Source of the DNA: Bordetella parapertussis
GTDB lineage: Bacteria; Pseudomonadota; Gammaproteobacteria; Burkholderiales; Burkholderiaceae_B
Assembly (NCBI GenBank): GCA_945865935.1
Contig: CAMBFI010000006.1
Coordinates: forward strand, 1 to 64,000
Length of the DNA: 64,000 bases
Reading direction: 5' to 3'
Part shown: piece by piece, positions 29,296 to 38,918 of the stretch
How the letters are laid out: every line of letters starts with the position of its first letter
Position numbering within the stretch: position 1 is the stretch's first letter
The notes under the pieces: generated by a model
Seen by the model: the letters and a program-made list of their open reading frames with translations, nothing else
What the model was told of the DNA's origin: nothing
Databases searched by the model: none
Position numbers and translations under genes: made by a program

Positions 29296-30375
29296 ATGAC
29301 GCGTCCATCCAAAGCCACTATAGACTTGACCGCACTCAGAGCCAATTATCTCTGGGGTCGTTCGCAGCAAACGGGCAAGGCCTTCGCAGTCGTTAAAGCG
29401 AATGCCTATGGTCACGGGGCGGTCGAGTGTGCAAAGTCCCTAGCCGATATTGCCGATGGTTTTGCGGTTGCGTTTTGTGCTGAAGCCCTTGAACTCCGAA
29501 ATGCAGGCATTACCAACCCCATTCTCATTTTGGAAGGCTGCTTTGATCTAGAAGAAGTTCGACTTGCCCAACAACATGCGCTCTGGGTGGCCATCCATCA
29601 AACGAGCCAGATTCAAGATCTCGAGAACCCCTCACTCAGCGCGAACACGTTGCATGTGTGGCTAAAAGTGGATAGCGGCATGCACCGCGCAGGCTTCGCA
29701 CCGCAGGAGGTACAGGCCGCTCACGTCCGCCTCACGAAATGTGAAGCAGTTGCTTCGATCACGCTCATGTCGCACTTCGCATCGTCAGACGAACCCGACA
29801 AACACACCACACTCAAGCAAATCGACACCTTCGAAGAAGCGACCCGCGGACTACCTGGCATACGCAGCCTAAGTAACTCTGGCGCAGTCCTGGCTTGGCC
29901 TCAGGCAGCTCGCGATTGGGCGCGTCTTGGAATTCTGCTTTATGGTGCCGATCCCCTTCCACAACCAACAGATCATCATATCCCCGTCATGACCTTACAA
30001 AGTGAGGTCTTTGCCGAGCGCTGGCTTGAGCCTGGGGAATCGATCGGATACGGCGGAAAATTTGTGACGGACACCAAGACTCGCGTTGGCCTCGTCGCCA
30101 TTGGATACGCCGATGGCTACCCAAGACAAGTACCCAGCGGTACGCCTGTTTCGGTCGACGGCGCGCTGACAAGAATTATCGGCCGGGTATCGATGGACAT
30201 GATTACGATCGACCTGACGGACCACCCTAATGCGGGAATCGGCAGTAAGGTCGAGCTCTGGGGAAAACAGATCGATATCAATATGATTGCGCGCGCTGCG
30301 GGTACGATTTCCTACGAGCTTCTTTGCAACGTCAAACGGGTACCCAAAGTGTATGTCGATAACATTGCGGTTTAG
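29296..30375 (+). CDS. alr: Alanine racemase (DadX/Alr)
   Basis: This pyridoxal-phosphate enzyme interconverts L- and D-alanine. The 359-residue chain has the PLP lysine Lys34 in VVKANAYGHG, the SGMHRAGF segment and the catalytic tyrosine Tyr252 in GYGG. Its place directly after dadA, on the same strand with an 82-base gap, suggests the catabolic DadX role of converting L-alanine to the D form for DadA. If it is the only racemase in the genome, it also supplies D-alanine for the cell wall, which cannot be judged here. Confidence 0.94.
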   Translation: MTRPSKATIDLTALRANYLWGRSQQTGKAFAVVKANAYGHGAVECAKSLADIADGFAVAFCAEALELRNAGITNPILILEGCFDLEEVRLAQQHALWVAIHQTSQIQDLENPSLSANTLHVWLKVDSGMHRAGFAPQEVQAAHVRLTKCEAVASITLMSHFASSDEPDKHTTLKQIDTFEEATRGLPGIRSLSNSGAVLAWPQAARDWARLGILLYGADPLPQPTDHHIPVMTLQSEVFAERWLEPGESIGYGGKFVTDTKTRVGLVAIGYADGYPRQVPSGTPVSVDGALTRIIGRVSMDMITIDLTDHPNAGIGSKVELWGKQIDINMIARAAGTISYELLCNVKRVPKVYVDNIAV

Positions 30376-30414
30376 AATTCTCGTTCTTGGCTCACGGCTC
30401 AAAGGGTAGGCACG

Positions 30415-31194
30415 ATGCAACTCGCAACATGGAACGTTAATTCTCTTAAAGTCAGACTGCCTCAAGTGCTCGCTTGGCTTGCGACCAATCCCGTCGATGC
30501 CTTATGTTTGCAAGAGCTCAAGCTCGACCACGATAAGTTCCCCTTGCAGGCGTTTCAAGAGATTGGGTATCACGCCTCGTGGGCGGGCCAAAAAACCTAT
30601 AACGGCGTTGCCGTCATTTCGCGAGAGCCTGGCCTGCACGAGACCAGAAACATCCCTGGTTACGACGATCCTCAGCAGCGCGTGATTGCAACCACGCTAC
30701 CCTTTGGACAAGAGACCATTCGTGTGATTAGCGCCTATTGTCCCAATGGACAAGCGCTAGACAGCGACAAATATGTTTATAAGCTGGCGTGGTTCAAAGC
30801 TTTTGCGGTGTGGTTAAAGCAAGAAAAACAGACGCACCGCAATATCGCTGTTCTGGGCGACTATAACGTTGCGCCGAAGGACGAAGACGTACACAACCCC
30901 GAAAAGTGGATCGGACAGATTCTTGTTTCGGAGCCTGAGCGTGCTGCCTTAGCTGAGTTAGTCGACTTAGGATTTACCGACGCGTTTCGGCTGTTTGAAC
31001 AGCCCGAAAAATCATTTAGCTGGTGGGATTACCGGATGAATAGCTTCAAACGTAATGCCGGCGTTCGTATCGATCATGTCTTGCTGTCGGAGTCCTTGGT
31101 GCCACAGTGCAAATCCTGCGTCATTGACAAAGGCCCCCGAGGCAATGAGCAACCCTCTGACCACACCCCAGTGATTGCAACCCTATCGGTTTAA
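30415..31194 (+). CDS. xth: Exodeoxyribonuclease III
   Basis: The enzyme is a DNA-repair AP endonuclease and 3'-5' exonuclease of the exonuclease III family. The 259-residue protein begins MQLATWNVNSLKVR, has the metal ligand Glu34 in CLQELKL, the loop GDYNVAP, and ends with the catalytic PSDHTPV. Length and motifs fit XthA well. The stop codon overlaps the next start (TAATG), so the glyoxalase-like gene downstream is probably translated from the same message. Confidence 0.95.
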   Translation: MQLATWNVNSLKVRLPQVLAWLATNPVDALCLQELKLDHDKFPLQAFQEIGYHASWAGQKTYNGVAVISREPGLHETRNIPGYDDPQQRVIATTLPFGQETIRVISAYCPNGQALDSDKYVYKLAWFKAFAVWLKQEKQTHRNIAVLGDYNVAPKDEDVHNPEKWIGQILVSEPERAALAELVDLGFTDAFRLFEQPEKSFSWWDYRMNSFKRNAGVRIDHVLLSESLVPQCKSCVIDKGPRGNEQPSDHTPVIATLSV

Positions 31195-32060
31195 TGTCAA
31201 TGTCACACGCACAAGCGCTCGCACTGGACCATCTGGTCATCAATGTTCATTACGATATGGATCGCGCTCAGCGAATCTTTGAGCTACTGGGCTTTCAGCT
31301 CACCGCTCGCGGTTTTCATAGTCTCGGGTCAAGTAATCACCTGATGACGTTCGATGACGATTACCTAGAGTTAGTTGGTTTGCCCACAGACACTCAAACC
31401 ATCAGACAGGAAATTTTACAGAGCCCGCAGGGCATCGATGGGCTTGTCTTTAAAACTCAGGACGCACAACGCACCCACAACCGTGTAAAAAAACTTGGCT
31501 ATGCCCTTTCAGACGTGCAAGCCTTTGGACGACCGGTCGCGCTCGCAGGAAAGCAACATCAAGCGAAGTTTAAAACCACTCGTCTTCAAACAGGGCAATT
31601 CGAAGCGGGCAGGCTCTATTACTGCCAGCACCTCACCCCAGAGCTTGTTTGGCGCAAAGAGTGGCAGAACCACGCCAATACTGCGTATGCTATTGCCGCG
31701 CTGTTAATCATCTGCCCAAGACCGCACGTACAAGCAAAACGTTATGCAGATTTAGCCCAATCGCTTGCGCGCAAGGGTCACCATGGAGAAAGTCGCATAA
31801 GTTGTCGTGGATTTGAGTTGGTATTTATTAGCGAAGAAACGTATCGAACACTTTACGGGCACTTTGCCTGTTCAGGAAAAGGTCGGAGCAGTTTCTTTGG
31901 AGCGCTTGCCCTACTCGCAAAAGACTTATGCATCGTACGTGAATACATCATTGAGGCCGCGCGTAAAACGTCCGAGCTTCATTGGCGCGATCAAGGTGAC
32001 CGGATTACCGTGTCTATTGCTCGCTACGGGGTCGTCATCGACTTTACTCAGTCTGAATGA
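31194..32060 (+). CDS. VOC-superfamily (glyoxalase-like) protein
   Basis: The 288-residue protein opens with a glyoxalase-like (PF13468-type) domain: ALDHLVINVHYDMDRAQRIFELLGF, followed by SSNHLMTFDDDYLELVG with the usual metal-ligand positions of His and Glu. The C-terminal half is less recognisable and may be a second, diverged copy of the fold. Members of this group are mostly uncharacterised dioxygenase- or glyoxalase-like proteins. Its start overlaps the xth stop, which suggests coupling but not a shared function. Confidence 0.75.
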   Translation: MSMSHAQALALDHLVINVHYDMDRAQRIFELLGFQLTARGFHSLGSSNHLMTFDDDYLELVGLPTDTQTIRQEILQSPQGIDGLVFKTQDAQRTHNRVKKLGYALSDVQAFGRPVALAGKQHQAKFKTTRLQTGQFEAGRLYYCQHLTPELVWRKEWQNHANTAYAIAALLIICPRPHVQAKRYADLAQSLARKGHHGESRISCRGFELVFISEETYRTLYGHFACSGKGRSSFFGALALLAKDLCIVREYIIEAARKTSELHWRDQGDRITVSIARYGVVIDFTQSE

Positions 32061-32121
32061 ACCTTGTCCAACCCATTACAAATTTATAAACAATACAAAA
32101 CACAATACGGAGAATGAATCA

Positions 32122-32742
32122 ATGTTTACCATTTGGGGTCGCATTACCTCCATCAACGTCCGAAAGGCCGTCTGGACGGCTGAAGAGCTTGGACTGACCT
32201 ACGAGCGTATCGATGCCGGCGGTGCCTTTGGGTTGACGAAGACACCGGAGTACTTATCCATGAATCCGAACTCTGTGGTCCCGACCCTTGTGGAAGGTGA
32301 TTTTTCGCTGTGGGAATCAAACGTCGTTGTTCGTTACCTCTGCGCAAAGCATTCCATGGGAAAGTTGTATCCCGAGGACCTTCAAGAGCGCTTCAATGCA
32401 GAACGCTGGATGGACTGGCAGCAAACCACCTTCAGTCCAGCGGGTCGGGACGCGTTCTGGCAACTCATCCGGGTACCGGAACCCGAGCAAGACAAAAAGA
32501 AAATAGAAGCCTCGGTTGCTACGACAGACATCTTGCTTGAGCGGTTCGAGCAACACTTAACTAAGCAGGAGTATGTCGCAGGATCAAAGCTGACAATGGC
32601 CGATATTCCCATGGCCTGTGAAATTCATCGCTGGTACGGGCTTCCAGTTGAGCGAAAGCCTCGCAAACATATTGAAGCCTGGTACGCAAAAATAAATGCC
32701 AGACCCGCTTCTAAAAACGTACTGACCTATCCGTTATCCTAA
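32122..32742 (+). CDS. Glutathione S-transferase family protein
   Basis: From the ATG at 32122 the product is 206 residues: a thioredoxin-like N-terminal domain (TIWGRITSINVRKAVW, NPNSVVPTL with the cis-proline, ESNVVVRYL with the glutathione-contacting Glu-Ser) and an all-helical C-terminal domain with KLTMADIPM. The candidate catalytic Ser is at residue 10 in the RITSINV segment. The frame extends upstream into the VOC gene but only the part from 32122 resembles the family; the sequence ACGGAGAATGAATCA just before it gives a plausible ribosome-binding site. The gene converges with, and overlaps by four bases, the PrpD-like gene. Confidence 0.9.
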   Translation: MFTIWGRITSINVRKAVWTAEELGLTYERIDAGGAFGLTKTPEYLSMNPNSVVPTLVEGDFSLWESNVVVRYLCAKHSMGKLYPEDLQERFNAERWMDWQQTTFSPAGRDAFWQLIRVPEPEQDKKKIEASVATTDILLERFEQHLTKQEYVAGSKLTMADIPMACEIHRWYGLPVERKPRKHIEAWYAKINARPASKNVLTYPLS

Positions 32743-34094
32743 ACACCACCGGCGAGAGCCGACAGCACTGTCGATAGCTTTTTCTGGGGTAGGTTAAAAC
32801 ATGCGTTAGCAAGATTTGTTGCGTCAATCGGTGATCGACCAAAGGCGCAACAATCCACTCCCTTTGCCACGAGTTCAGCATCTGAAAGTGGCCGCTCTTT
32901 GCTGCCTCGCAAGTGATCGATGCGTTTGGTCAACACCGCGCCGTCTCGTAGCGCCACACGCAGCTCTGCCCAACGCGGAAACATGGGAGGCTCTCCCTCA
33001 CGTACTTTGACCCGTGACATAAATGCCTGCACCTCGGGACGTTGTACAGCATGATCATCAAAACTATTCAGACCAATCTTTTTATCCAACAGTGCCGCGG
33101 TGACCGCGTACTGCATGCTGAACTTTCCTTCTAAACCAGTTTGCGGTGTGTCGTAGATCAACGGCACGGTGGCACGAAAATTTGTGATCACCTCTACAGA
33201 TTCAATATCAGGCAAACTGAGGCTCGGGAAATCAATCAGCAAGTCCATCAACCCATCGAGTGTTCGGTGCGTGGCATAACAAAGTGGATACTTTTTTACT
33301 TCAATTCCACTTGAGTCGAGTTCTAGCGGCAAGCAACCCAGCTGATCCAATTGCGAGGACAAATCAGCGCCATCCGCGTACAAAGCGCTATAACCTTGCG
33401 CACCATCAAGGGAATGTGCAGACGCGTCGAACCCTAGCCTTGCCAAACCAATCGCACGCAACGCCAGTGCGTTGGCGTGCCCCGCCTGAAACGGCTTGGA
33501 CATCGTCCCAAAATTCTGTCTTGAACCTGCGATCTGCGCCACCGCAATGCCGAGTGCATTAACGCATTGTGCGTGCGGCAGTTTCAGCAAACGCGCGCAA
33601 GCGGCGACCGATCCTAAGCTCGCAATCGACGACGTCGAATGCCAACCTTTGGCATAGTGATCATCGACCATCGCACGCGCCATCCGCAGACAGACCTCAA
33701 AGCCGACGGCATAGGCGTCAAGAACCTCGATCCCTGTGGCATCAACCGACTCACCGAGGGCAAGCACAGCAGGGAAAATCGCTACGCTTGGATGACCACG
33801 CAGTGGGGAAGACACGTCGTCATAGTCCAACGCATGTCCCATGGTGCCATTGACCAAGGCCGCGAGTTCGATAGGTAGCTGCTCGCCGGTCGCCCAAACC
33901 GTCCCACTCGCCAACGCAGTTTGCCCCCTTGCGTACTTCAATACAATGTCTGCAGCAGGCTCACGCGCCCCAGCTAACGCGCACACCAATGTATCAAACA
34001 ACGCACGTGCGGCAAAGTGCAGATGGGAAGGTTTGAGTGTCGTATGTTGAAACGAAGTAATAAACGTCGCAATCCGATCGCTAGCAGTCGTCAT
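32739..34094 (-). CDS. MmgE/PrpD-family protein
   Basis: The 451-residue protein belongs to the MmgE/PrpD family, whose characterised members include 2-methylcitrate dehydratase, cis-aconitate decarboxylase and iminodisuccinate epimerase. The family opening (HFAARALFDTLVCALAG), GHALDYDDVS, KGWHSTSSIAS and SKPFQAGHAN are all visible. There is no prpB or prpC nearby, so the propionate methylcitrate role is unlikely. It is divergent from a Bug-type binding protein gene with a 130-base gap, and such pairs are common in Alcaligenaceae catabolic loci. The substrate is unknown. Confidence 0.9.
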   Translation of the reverse strand: MTTASDRIATFITSFQHTTLKPSHLHFAARALFDTLVCALAGAREPAADIVLKYARGQTALASGTVWATGEQLPIELAALVNGTMGHALDYDDVSSPLRGHPSVAIFPAVLALGESVDATGIEVLDAYAVGFEVCLRMARAMVDDHYAKGWHSTSSIASLGSVAACARLLKLPHAQCVNALGIAVAQIAGSRQNFGTMSKPFQAGHANALALRAIGLARLGFDASAHSLDGAQGYSALYADGADLSSQLDQLGCLPLELDSSGIEVKKYPLCYATHRTLDGLMDLLIDFPSLSLPDIESVEVITNFRATVPLIYDTPQTGLEGKFSMQYAVTAALLDKKIGLNSFDDHAVQRPEVQAFMSRVKVREGEPPMFPRWAELRVALRDGAVLTKRIDHLRGSKERPLSDAELVAKGVDCCAFGRSPIDATNLANACFNLPQKKLSTVLSALAGGV

Positions 34095-34224
34095 AGCCCG
34101 AAGCTTCCCTTTTCGTCTTTCGTCTGTTCAAATTGCATAGTAACGACATGCACCGCGCTAGCAAGAGCGGCTTTTCTTAGGCATACTAGTACCCTACAAC
34201 GAAAAAAGATGACGGAGCCAACTC

Positions 34225-35202
34225 ATGAAAGCCAAATTTTTTATTTTTCGTGCTGCCCTAGCGGGCCTCATGATTTCTGCAAGTGTAGCCTCGCTTGCGC
34301 AAGAATATCCTTCACGTGACATCACCTTTATCGTCCCGTACGGCCCAGGAGGCTCCACCGACCCGATCTCTCGCCAAATCGCGAGTCAACTCGAAAAAGA
34401 GCTCAAAGGGTCAGTGAATGTCGAGAACAAGCCCGGGGGCTCAGCCACCGTGGGGGTGGGTCAGGTGATTCGATCCAAGCCAGACGGCTACACCATTGGG
34501 CTCTCCTCAAACAGCGCGCTTGCCTACCAACCTTTAGTCAACAAGTCCCTCACCTGGAAGTCACCCGCTGACTACCAGTCAATCGTGACGCTAGTGAAGC
34601 TCCCCGCGATCATCACAGTGAAGGCCGACTCACCCTACAAGACGTTCGAAGACTTTATCGAAGCAGCCCGTCAGAATCCAGGCAAAATCCGGGTAGCAGT
34701 GTCTGGCTTCCGCACTGCTCCAGACCTCGTCATCCAAGAACTGAACAAAGTAGCCAATATACGCATCGCGACCGTGCCTTTCACAGGCGGCGGTGGTGAA
34801 GCACTGATTGCCCTGCTTGGCGGCCGAGTAGAAGCCACGAGCGGTTATGCGCCAACAGTGCGGGCTCACGTGCAGGCTGGAACGGTACGCGTCTTGGCAG
34901 CATTTTCGAAAGAAAAGTACTTCATGTTTCCTGAGGCGCAGTCGGTTGTAAAGGCTGGCTATAACGTCACCCTGCCCGCAGATTATGGCGTCGTTGCTCC
35001 GAAAGGCCTCCCCAAAGATGTACTCGATAAATTGGTCGCCGCCGCGCTGAAAATTGGCAAAAGCGAAGAGTTTGCCAAGTTTTCCGCAGCAAACGGTCTG
35101 ATTGTGGACGTCGGTGGTCCTCAGCAAATGGACGCTGAGATGACCGCCTACGGAAAGACCTTTACCGATCTGATTGCCTTCATGAGCAAGAAAACACAAT
35201 AA
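34225..35202 (+). CDS. Bug/TctC-family periplasmic binding protein
   Basis: This 325-residue protein has a signal peptide ending in SLAQEYP (cleavage after LAQ or nearby, about residue 27) and the Bug-family pattern: PSRDITFIVPYGPGGSTDPISR, VENKPGGSATVG, a ligand loop with FTGGGGEALIALLGGRVEA, and YGVVAPKGLPKDV. Bug proteins bind small organic acids and amino acids. No TctA or TctB genes are nearby, so it is an orphan receptor, the usual case in Bordetella relatives. GGAG lies before the ATG. It heads the plus-strand catabolic run that follows. Confidence 0.92.
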   Translation: MKAKFFIFRAALAGLMISASVASLAQEYPSRDITFIVPYGPGGSTDPISRQIASQLEKELKGSVNVENKPGGSATVGVGQVIRSKPDGYTIGLSSNSALAYQPLVNKSLTWKSPADYQSIVTLVKLPAIITVKADSPYKTFEDFIEAARQNPGKIRVAVSGFRTAPDLVIQELNKVANIRIATVPFTGGGGEALIALLGGRVEATSGYAPTVRAHVQAGTVRVLAAFSKEKYFMFPEAQSVVKAGYNVTLPADYGVVAPKGLPKDVLDKLVAAALKIGKSEEFAKFSAANGLIVDVGGPQQMDAEMTAYGKTFTDLIAFMSKKTQ

Positions 35203-35289
35203 ATAAACCTTACTTAGCCTTGTATTTTGGTAAAGTTGGACCCTGTTCGTTTGTTTAGCTAGATCCCCTCACCACACAGGAGTCCAATT

Positions 35290-36087
35290 TTGAGCACAAC
35301 GCAAACTACACGCTCCGTCGCCGTCGTGACGGGTGCGGCTCGAGGGATAGGCTTAGCCATTGCTAAGTGGTTTTTAGCGCATGATTACCGTGTTGCACTG
35401 TTCGACATCGAGACTGCAACGCTGAATAAAACCGACACCGATCTGAACAACCCAGACAATGTCCTGGCTTTGCGTTGCGATGTCTCCAAACCGGAGCAAG
35501 TGCAAGCAAGCGTAGATGCCGTCGCCAAGAAGTTTGGTCGTATCGATGCCTTAATCAACAATGCTGGGGTTGCGGTGTTCAAGCCAATCGGCGAGACGAG
35601 CTTCGAAGAGTTTCGACACGTGCTTGGAACAAACTTGGATGGCGCCTTTCTTTGTTCGCAAGCATGCGTGCCTTACATGAAGAAATCCGGGGGTGGTGCC
35701 ATCGTCAACATCGCCTCGATATCTGGTTTGCGTGCCAGCACCTTGCGGGTTGCGTATGGCACAAGCAAAGCCGCACTGCTCCATCTGACAAAACAGCAAG
35801 CCGTTGAGCTCGGCACCGTTGGCATTCGATCGAACGCCGTCGCGCCCGGCCCGGTCGACACGGAGATGGCCAAGCTCGTGCACAGCGTTGCAATCCGCTC
35901 CGACTATTACGACACGATTCCAATGAATCGCTACGGCACACCAGAAGAAATTGCAAATGCGGTTGGCTTTCTTTGCAGCCCAGCCGCTGCATTCATTAAT
36001 GGTCAGTGCCTCGCGGTCGATGGTGGCTTCGATGCCTCGGGCGTTGGCATTGCTACCTTGCGTAAGTCGCAAAACGACTCGATCTAA
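35290..36087 (+). CDS. Short-chain dehydrogenase/reductase (SDR)
   Basis: This 265-residue classical SDR has the NAD(P)-binding TGAARGIGLAIA, NNAG, the catalytic Ser in the IASISG segment and YGTSK with the active-site Tyr and Lys. The C-terminal part NGQCLAVDGG is typical of the FabG/glucose dehydrogenase branch. It starts with TTG; AGGAG seven bases upstream supports this. In the CoA-ester context of the next two genes it may oxidise a 3-hydroxyacyl-CoA or a hydroxy acid, which is an inference. Confidence 0.88.
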   Translation: MSTTQTTRSVAVVTGAARGIGLAIAKWFLAHDYRVALFDIETATLNKTDTDLNNPDNVLALRCDVSKPEQVQASVDAVAKKFGRIDALINNAGVAVFKPIGETSFEEFRHVLGTNLDGAFLCSQACVPYMKKSGGGAIVNIASISGLRASTLRVAYGTSKAALLHLTKQQAVELGTVGIRSNAVAPGPVDTEMAKLVHSVAIRSDYYDTIPMNRYGTPEEIANAVGFLCSPAAAFINGQCLAVDGGFDASGVGIATLRKSQNDSI

Positions 36088-36147
36088 CGTACGCGTGCAC
36101 GCAATACGCACACACAACACGCCTTAATCTATCAAGCGGAGCACAGA

Positions 36148-37314
36148 ATGAAACAACAATTTATCGTCGGCTGGGGCCATACCCCGTTTGGCAAATTGGA
36201 CAACATGGACTTCGATCAGTTGATCCGCGATGCTGCCTTACCGGCGATCGAAAGCGCCGGTTTGACACCGTCGGATATCGACGCAATCTTTGTCGGTCAC
36301 TTCAACGCTGGTTTTGTGCAACAGGACTTCAGCGGCGCACTGATGGGCGTCGCCATTCCTGAGTTTAGACATACGCCGTCCGTGCGCATGGAGAACGCCT
36401 GCGCCACAGGCTCCGCTGCGATCTGGTCGGCGTTAGATGCGCTGGCGAGCGGCCGTATCAAGCGCGCCCTCGTGGTGGGCATGGAAAAGATGAACACCCT
36501 TCCGAATAAGGAAATTGGCGAGATTCTGCTCAAGGCCTCGTACGTGAAGGAAGAAGGTCATACAGAAGGCGGGTTTGCAGGGGTCTTCGGGCAGATCGCC
36601 ACTGAATACTTCAAACGCTACGGAGATCAGTCCGATGCATTGGCCGCGATCTCTGCCAAGAACCATGCCAATGGCGTTCACAACCCCTACGCCCACATGC
36701 GTCGAGACTTAGGCTTTGACTTCTGTCGGAACCCGTCAGAGAAGAATCCTTTCGTGGCAGGTCCCCTCAAACGCTCTGACTGCTCCTTGGTGTCCGATGG
36801 TGCAGCCGCCTTGGTGTTGTCGAACGAACCGCTTCCTGGCGCAAAAGTACCCGCCGTGCGTTGGCGCTCACGCACGCATGTCAACGAGTTTCTGCCCTTG
36901 TCGCGTCGTGATCCGACACGCTTTGAAGGCGCAGCCCTTGCCTGGAAGAAAGGACTCAGTGATGCAGCAATGACGCTCGACGGTCTTGGTTTTGTTGAAA
37001 CTCATGATTGCTTCACGATTGCTGAAATGCTTGAGTACGAAGCAATGGGCTTAGCGCCCCAAGGCCAGGGCGCACGCGTCATACTAGACGGCGTCACAAC
37101 CAAACAAGGAAAGCTTCCCGTCAATCCCTCTGGCGGCTTGAAGTCACGTGGCCATCCCATCGGTGCCACGGGCGTCTCGCAACATGTCATGGCAGCGATG
37201 CAGCTCTCAGGTTTAGCGGGCGATATGCAGATCAAGAATGCGCATACCGGTGCCGTATTCAATATGGGTGGCGCGTCTGTTGCAAACTACTTGAGCGTGC
37301 TGGAGTCCGTGTGA
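36148..37314 (+). CDS. Thiolase-family protein (SCP-x/acetyl-CoA acetyltransferase-like)
   Basis: The 388-residue protein has the thiolase nucleophile Cys85 in MENACATGS and the motifs VETHDCFTIAEMLEYE and GGLKSRGHPIGATG with the active-site His. The end reads NMGGASVANYL and lacks the second catalytic Cys of biosynthetic thiolases, as in SCP-x-type thiolases. Such enzymes cleave branched or unusual 3-ketoacyl-CoAs. Its stop overlaps the start of the acyl-CoA ligase gene (GTGA), so the two are coupled. Together they suggest activation and chain shortening of an organic acid. Confidence 0.87.
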   Translation: MKQQFIVGWGHTPFGKLDNMDFDQLIRDAALPAIESAGLTPSDIDAIFVGHFNAGFVQQDFSGALMGVAIPEFRHTPSVRMENACATGSAAIWSALDALASGRIKRALVVGMEKMNTLPNKEIGEILLKASYVKEEGHTEGGFAGVFGQIATEYFKRYGDQSDALAAISAKNHANGVHNPYAHMRRDLGFDFCRNPSEKNPFVAGPLKRSDCSLVSDGAAALVLSNEPLPGAKVPAVRWRSRTHVNEFLPLSRRDPTRFEGAALAWKKGLSDAAMTLDGLGFVETHDCFTIAEMLEYEAMGLAPQGQGARVILDGVTTKQGKLPVNPSGGLKSRGHPIGATGVSQHVMAAMQLSGLAGDMQIKNAHTGAVFNMGGASVANYLSVLESV

Positions 37315-38909
37315 ACGACGCGCAGTCGATGAACTTGGGTCGTTTGCTCACGCATACGGCCCAACTTTACCCCAACCATCGAGCGCTCATCCAAGGTGAT
37401 GCTTCATGGACGTGGGAGCAACTCAATCAACGTGTCAACGCGATGGTTGCTGCACTACGTGGCCTTGGGATTAAAAAGGGCGATCGCCTACTTTTGCAGT
37501 CGCGTAATAGCCTTCAGACGTTCGAAAATTGTTGGACTGCCTTTAAGCTCGGTTGCGTATGGGTACCCACAAACTTTAGGCTAACTCCCCCAGAGGTTGC
37601 CTATCTCGGTGCCTCAAGTGGCGCAGTCGCGATGGTTGTAGAAGACCTCTTTCACGCCCACACCGATGCAGTAAAAGAGGCTTCCACAACGTTGAAACAT
37701 GTCATTGTGATCGGCACTCCACGTCCAGGAGAACTGTCCTATGAGACGCTCATCACAACGCACGCCACCGCATCGGAATGGACAGAAACAGTTGCGTATG
37801 ACGATCCTTTATGGTTTTTCTACACCTCAGGCACGACCGGAAAACCTAAAGCGGGAATTTTGACGCACGGCCAGATGGCCTTTGTCGTGAATAATCACTT
37901 GGCCGATCTGATTCCAGGCACAACGGAACGCGATTGCTCAATCGCAGTGGCGCCGCTCTCACATGGTGCGGGCATCCACGCATTACTAAACGTTGCACGC
38001 GGTGCCGCCACCATACTGATGCCAAGCGAGAAATTTGATCCCGCGATGTTTTGGGCGTGTGTGGAACGCTACCAGGTCACTAACCTTTTTACCGTCCCAA
38101 CCATCATCAAAATGTTGGTGGAACACCCCGCAGTTGACGAATACGACCACAGCTCGTTGCGCTACGTCATCTACGCCGGAGCGCCGATGTATCGGGCCGA
38201 TCAAAAGCGCGCATTAGAAAAGCTCGGCAAGGTCCTCGTGCAGTACTTTGGACTTGGGGAAGTGACCGGAAACATCACTGTCTTGCCCCCCGATATGCAT
38301 AGCGCTGACGATACGGATCCGAATGCGAACATTGGTTCGTGCGGACGTCCGCGCGTGGGGATGGAAATCGCGATTTTGAACGATAAGATGCAAGAGCTTT
38401 CGCGTGGTGAAATAGGTGAAATCTGTGTGCGTGGGCCCGCCGTATTCGCGGGATACTATGGCAACGAAGAAGCAACACAGAAAGCGTTGCGCGGAGGATG
38501 GTTTCACACGGGCGATCTCGGAAAAATGGATGATAGAGGGCTGCTCTACATCACCGGCCGTGAATCAGATATGTACATTTCTGGTGGGTCTAATGTGTAT
38601 CCGAAGGAAGTCGAAGAGGTCTTACTCACGCATCCTGCGGTGGCAGAAGTGGCAATCGTAGGCATGCCCGATCCCAAGTGGGGTGAAGTGGGCGTCGCGG
38701 TGATCGTACGTCGCGATGGCATGCCTGCGGTGAGCGAAGCCGAGTTACTCGGACACCTCGACGGGCGCTGCGCCAAGTATCGCTGGCCACGTGAGTTCTT
38801 TTTCTGGGATGTCATGCCCAAATCGGGCTACGGAAAAATTGTTAAGAAAGATATAAAGAGCTTGCTCGTAGAACGCGGTGAATTCAAGCTGCCTGAGCAA
38901 CTTCAATAG
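37311..38909 (+). CDS. AMP-dependent acyl-CoA synthetase/ligase
   Basis: This 532-residue enzyme activates a carboxylic acid to its CoA thioester using ATP. The adenylate-forming motifs are intact: YTSGTTGKPK near 170, AGAPM, YFGLGEVTG, the hinge TGDLGKMDDRGLLYITGR and the C-terminal catalytic Lys in GKIVKKDI. It is closest in style to fatty-acid and aromatic-acid ligases; the exact acid cannot be told. A GTG start four bases inside the thiolase gene is supported by GGAG just upstream; an ATG six codons later is an alternative. Confidence 0.9.
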   Translation: MNDAQSMNLGRLLTHTAQLYPNHRALIQGDASWTWEQLNQRVNAMVAALRGLGIKKGDRLLLQSRNSLQTFENCWTAFKLGCVWVPTNFRLTPPEVAYLGASSGAVAMVVEDLFHAHTDAVKEASTTLKHVIVIGTPRPGELSYETLITTHATASEWTETVAYDDPLWFFYTSGTTGKPKAGILTHGQMAFVVNNHLADLIPGTTERDCSIAVAPLSHGAGIHALLNVARGAATILMPSEKFDPAMFWACVERYQVTNLFTVPTIIKMLVEHPAVDEYDHSSLRYVIYAGAPMYRADQKRALEKLGKVLVQYFGLGEVTGNITVLPPDMHSADDTDPNANIGSCGRPRVGMEIAILNDKMQELSRGEIGEICVRGPAVFAGYYGNEEATQKALRGGWFHTGDLGKMDDRGLLYITGRESDMYISGGSNVYPKEVEEVLLTHPAVAEVAIVGMPDPKWGEVGVAVIVRRDGMPAVSEAELLGHLDGRCAKYRWPREFFFWDVMPKSGYGKIVKKDIKSLLVERGEFKLPEQLQ

Positions 38910-38918
38910 ACGTTAAGA

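Noticed and set aside
32739-34094. Methylcitrate cycle locus
   Set aside because: The PrpD-like gene has no prpB, prpC or acnD-type neighbour, so assignment to propionate catabolism is not supported.
34630-35199. Open frame of 189 codons on the minus strand
   Set aside because: It is entirely antisense to the Bug gene at 34225-35202 and has no recognisable domain or ribosome-binding site.
35551-36120. Open frame of 189 codons on the minus strand
   Set aside because: It is antisense to the SDR gene, which has all catalytic motifs in the plus frame.
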